From Candidatus Roizmanbacteria bacterium (GTDB lineage: Bacteria; Patescibacteriota; Microgenomatia; UBA1406; GWC2-37-13), in the NCBI GenBank assembly GCA_026395475.1, contig JAPLYQ010000081.1:1-7317 (forward strand): 7,317 bases of DNA, in the 5' to 3' direction. The position numbers and the translations under genes were made by a program. Of the stretch, positions 6,033-7,317 are shown one piece after another; the first letter of the stretch is position 1; the number at the start of each line of letters is the position of its first letter. Under the pieces are notes generated by a model that did no database searches, had not been told where the DNA came from, and saw only the letters and a program-made list of their open reading frames with translations.

Positions 6033-6038
6033 TATACT
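6033..6038 (+). promoter_or_regulatory. Candidate -10 box for the His-rich membrane protein gene
   Basis: TATACT on the plus strand (five of six) lies within the 10-bp palindrome AGTATATACT (6029-6038), which offers the same hexamer on both strands. Eight bases separate it from the ATG at 6047, again implying a leader of one or two nucleotides. The -35 region is weak, and no Shine-Dalgarno precedes the ATG. Confidence 0.4.
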
Positions 6039-6046
6039 CAAATCAT

Positions 6047-6556
6047 ATGAATACAAAACAAAACTTAATACTCGTGTTTATCGGCGTTGCTGTTATCTCA
6101 CTTATCGTATATTTTTCTATCCCTAAACAAGTGGAAATTCCCCACTATCATGCGGGATTTTTAGTCTATATTGATGGCCAAAAACAAGACTATTCCGATA
6201 CCCAATATATGTATCTAGATTCGTGCACGGTGCTTGATAAGCAAAAAAACCACACAATGGAAACGCCAGATAAAGTTCATCTCCATAATGATGTTGGAGA
6301 TGTCGCACATGTGCATGACGATACTTCAACATGGGCAATGTTATTTAAGAATCTTGAAGTCAACTTCCCACCTAATGAGCCTCTGGTAGGATATAAAAAT
6401 GGAGAAAAGGTAGATAATCTTATTAATACACCCATCAAGCCATACGATAGTGTTATTTTTATCATCGGCAGTGAGGATGGTATAGATAAAACACAGTATG
6501 TAACCAAAGCACATATCCAAGATGTCGAGGGGAAAAGCAGTGTCTGCAATAGATAA
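6047..6556 (+). CDS. Membrane-anchored His-rich protein of unknown function
   Basis: A 169-residue protein with one N-terminal hydrophobic segment (about 7-24) after MNTKQ; the rest should face outside the cell. Three His-x-His pairs stand out: HYH (33-35), HLH (78-80) and HVH (88-90), the last two within a short stretch with Asp residues. The HYHAGFLVYIDG and HLHNDVGDVAHVHDD patterns recall an uncharacterised family in CPR bacteria and archaea that I know only as hypothetical proteins. Cys60 and Cys167 could form a disulfide. Zinc or copper binding is inferred from the histidines and from the zinc operon about 1.2 kb away; it is not demonstrated. The ATG at 6047 was chosen because it starts the signal/anchor directly; an upstream in-frame start (5993) would place hydrophilic residues and the promoter inside the gene. 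It is the only plus-strand gene and converges on the next gene with 5 bp between. Confidence 0.8.
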   Translation: MNTKQNLILVFIGVAVISLIVYFSIPKQVEIPHYHAGFLVYIDGQKQDYSDTQYMYLDSCTVLDKQKNHTMETPDKVHLHNDVGDVAHVHDDTSTWAMLFKNLEVNFPPNEPLVGYKNGEKVDNLINTPIKPYDSVIFIIGSEDGIDKTQYVTKAHIQDVEGKSSVCNR

Positions 6557-6561
6557 TAGAG

Positions 6562-7164
6562 TTAGCGAGTGACAGTTTCTCCTGTAGTTGAGTTGTAGCA
6601 ACTCGGAATCATTGTTTTAGGATAATCAGGATAGTCTTTAAGTGCTTCACACATAATCATTCCATTGCCATCCGCAACAATTTTCCATTCTGATCCAACT
6701 TTTTTTGCGTAAAAATAACCGCCCCCACCCTGATTCTCACTTACTGATCCACTTGCATATATCCCATCATTTTTATTTACACTTACATTAATTTCTAAGG
6801 TTGAAGCCCAATTATTCTTGGTAAACAAGGCTTGCTTTATAAGATCGGCATCTGATACTTTCGCTTCTTCGCATTTTTCTTCCCAAACACGCAAACATTT
6901 TTGCTTAGCCTCACACCAAGAGTATCCTGCAGAGCCAATACAACCATGAGTGTCTTTGTCTCCACCAACTAGCTGTTTTCCTTCACTTGTAGCAAGAGAA
7001 GGATCAGTTAACATGGGAACCTCAACAAATGATGTTGGAGAAGGCGCTTGTATTGTGGGGGTTGGAGTCTCTATTTTTTGATTATTTTTTATCAATAAAA
7101 CATTGGCAACTCCCAAAATACCAACAATGAGAACTAGTCCACCTATCAATAAAGTGTTTTTCAT
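6562..7164 (-). CDS. Membrane-anchored Cys-rich two-domain protein of unknown function
   Basis: A 200-residue protein with an N-terminal hydrophobic anchor (about 5-25), a Thr/Pro-rich linker (32-46), and two extracytoplasmic parts. The first is a small Cys motif, GGDKDTHGCIGSAGYSWC followed by EAKQKCLRVWEEKC (cysteines 75, 84, 90, 98), recalling short domains seen in other CPR surface proteins. The second (about 106-200) begins with an amphipathic helix (SDADLIKQALFTKNNW). It continues with beta-rich sequence, including GGGGYFYAKKVGSEWKIVAD, and ends with Cys172 and Cys189, possibly paired. No catalytic site can be named. The six cysteines, all outside the cell, suggest disulfides and so a need for an oxidising thiol system. 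There is no lipobox. It follows the right-edge gene by 25 bp and converges on the His-rich gene; no terminator is evident in the 5-bp gap. Confidence 0.8.
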   Translation of the reverse strand: MKNTLLIGGLVLIVGILGVANVLLIKNNQKIETPTPTIQAPSPTSFVEVPMLTDPSLATSEGKQLVGGDKDTHGCIGSAGYSWCEAKQKCLRVWEEKCEEAKVSDADLIKQALFTKNNWASTLEINVSVNKNDGIYASGSVSENQGGGGYFYAKKVGSEWKIVADGNGMIMCEALKDYPDYPKTMIPSCYNSTTGETVTR

Positions 7165-7173
7165 ATAGTTATG

Positions 7174-7200
7174 ATAATAGATTTTGTATTTACTTTACAA
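7174..7200 (-). promoter_or_regulatory. Candidate promoter of the Cys-rich protein gene
   Basis: On the minus strand TATTAT (7174-7179, five of six) lies nine bases before the ATG, and TTGTAA (7195-7200, four of six) lies 15 bp upstream of it, a slightly short spacer. The -35 overlaps the end of the right-edge gene. Initiation would leave a leader of two or three nucleotides. Confidence 0.4.
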
Positions 7201-7317
7201 GTACCAACTCTTTTTCTCTTTCACCTAAGTATGTCTCTCTTAAATTTTTCGTAAACATCGTCGAAAATGGTTTTTTCCCATGTATAGGAGAAACTTCATC
7301 TTTCAAATGCTGAAGCA
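7190..7317 (-). CDS. C-terminal end of an unrecognised protein (cut by window edge)
   Basis: The last 41 codons and a TAA stop (7190-7192) of a minus-strand frame open to the right edge. The visible tail is hydrophilic and charged, including KPFSTMFTKNLRETYLG followed by EREKELVLVK. The frame is free of stops and rich in lysine and glutamate, as expected for a real C-terminus, but I do not recognise the family. It ends 25 bp before the Cys-rich protein gene on the same strand, so the two could be cotranscribed. Confidence 0.5.
   Translation of the reverse strand, partial: LQHLKDEVSPIHGKKPFSTMFTKNLRETYLGEREKELVLVK

Noticed and set aside
6123..6601. Minus-strand open frames opposite the His-rich gene
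   Set aside because: They are shadows of the plus-strand gene, which has an anchor segment, conserved His-x-His motifs and a promoter-like hexamer at its start.

Overview
The window is AT-rich (roughly one third G+C by eye), densely coded, and uses the standard bacterial code: tryptophan is TGG, no reading frame is crossed by TGA, and one gene ends in TGA. Several proteins have a flavour typical of the Candidate Phyla Radiation (Patescibacteria): a MutY-like glycosylase without Fe-S cysteines, a DUF5680 protein, a PepE-like peptidase, and short membrane-anchored His- or Cys-rich proteins. I infer a patescibacterium. The exact lineage cannot be read from the window.

Left block (1-1902, minus strand): a tight DNA-maintenance operon transcribed right to left. 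It holds a protein of three tandem zinc ribbons, then radC (3 bp later), then a mutY-like gene (12 bp later) that runs off the left edge.

Intergenic 1903-2087: a two-tier palindrome and two candidate promoters for the zinc-ribbon gene.

Central block (2088-4901, minus strand): a compact zinc-uptake operon, zur-znuA-znuC-znuB, in which every gene overlaps the next. In front of zur a well-formed promoter (TTGACT, 17 bp, GATAAT) is covered by a near-perfect palindrome with a GCAAAT-C-ATTTGC core, which looks like the operator for Zur. The expected model is this: with zinc bound, Zur represses its own operon; when zinc is scarce, ZnuA captures zinc outside the cell and ZnuB and ZnuC import it.

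Right block: a DUF5680 gene and a PepE-like gene (minus strand) lie directly upstream of zur. A plus-strand gene for a membrane-anchored His-rich protein diverges from them. It converges, with 5 bp between, on a minus-strand gene for a membrane-anchored Cys-rich protein. The right edge carries the last 41 codons of another minus-strand gene.

The observations most worth a second look are the Zur promoter/operator; the repeated placement of candidate -10 hexamers only 6-9 nt before start codons, which suggests leaderless mRNAs; the MutY variant with Glu at the catalytic Asp position and no Fe-S cluster; the triple zinc-ribbon protein; and the His-rich surface protein next to the zinc operon.
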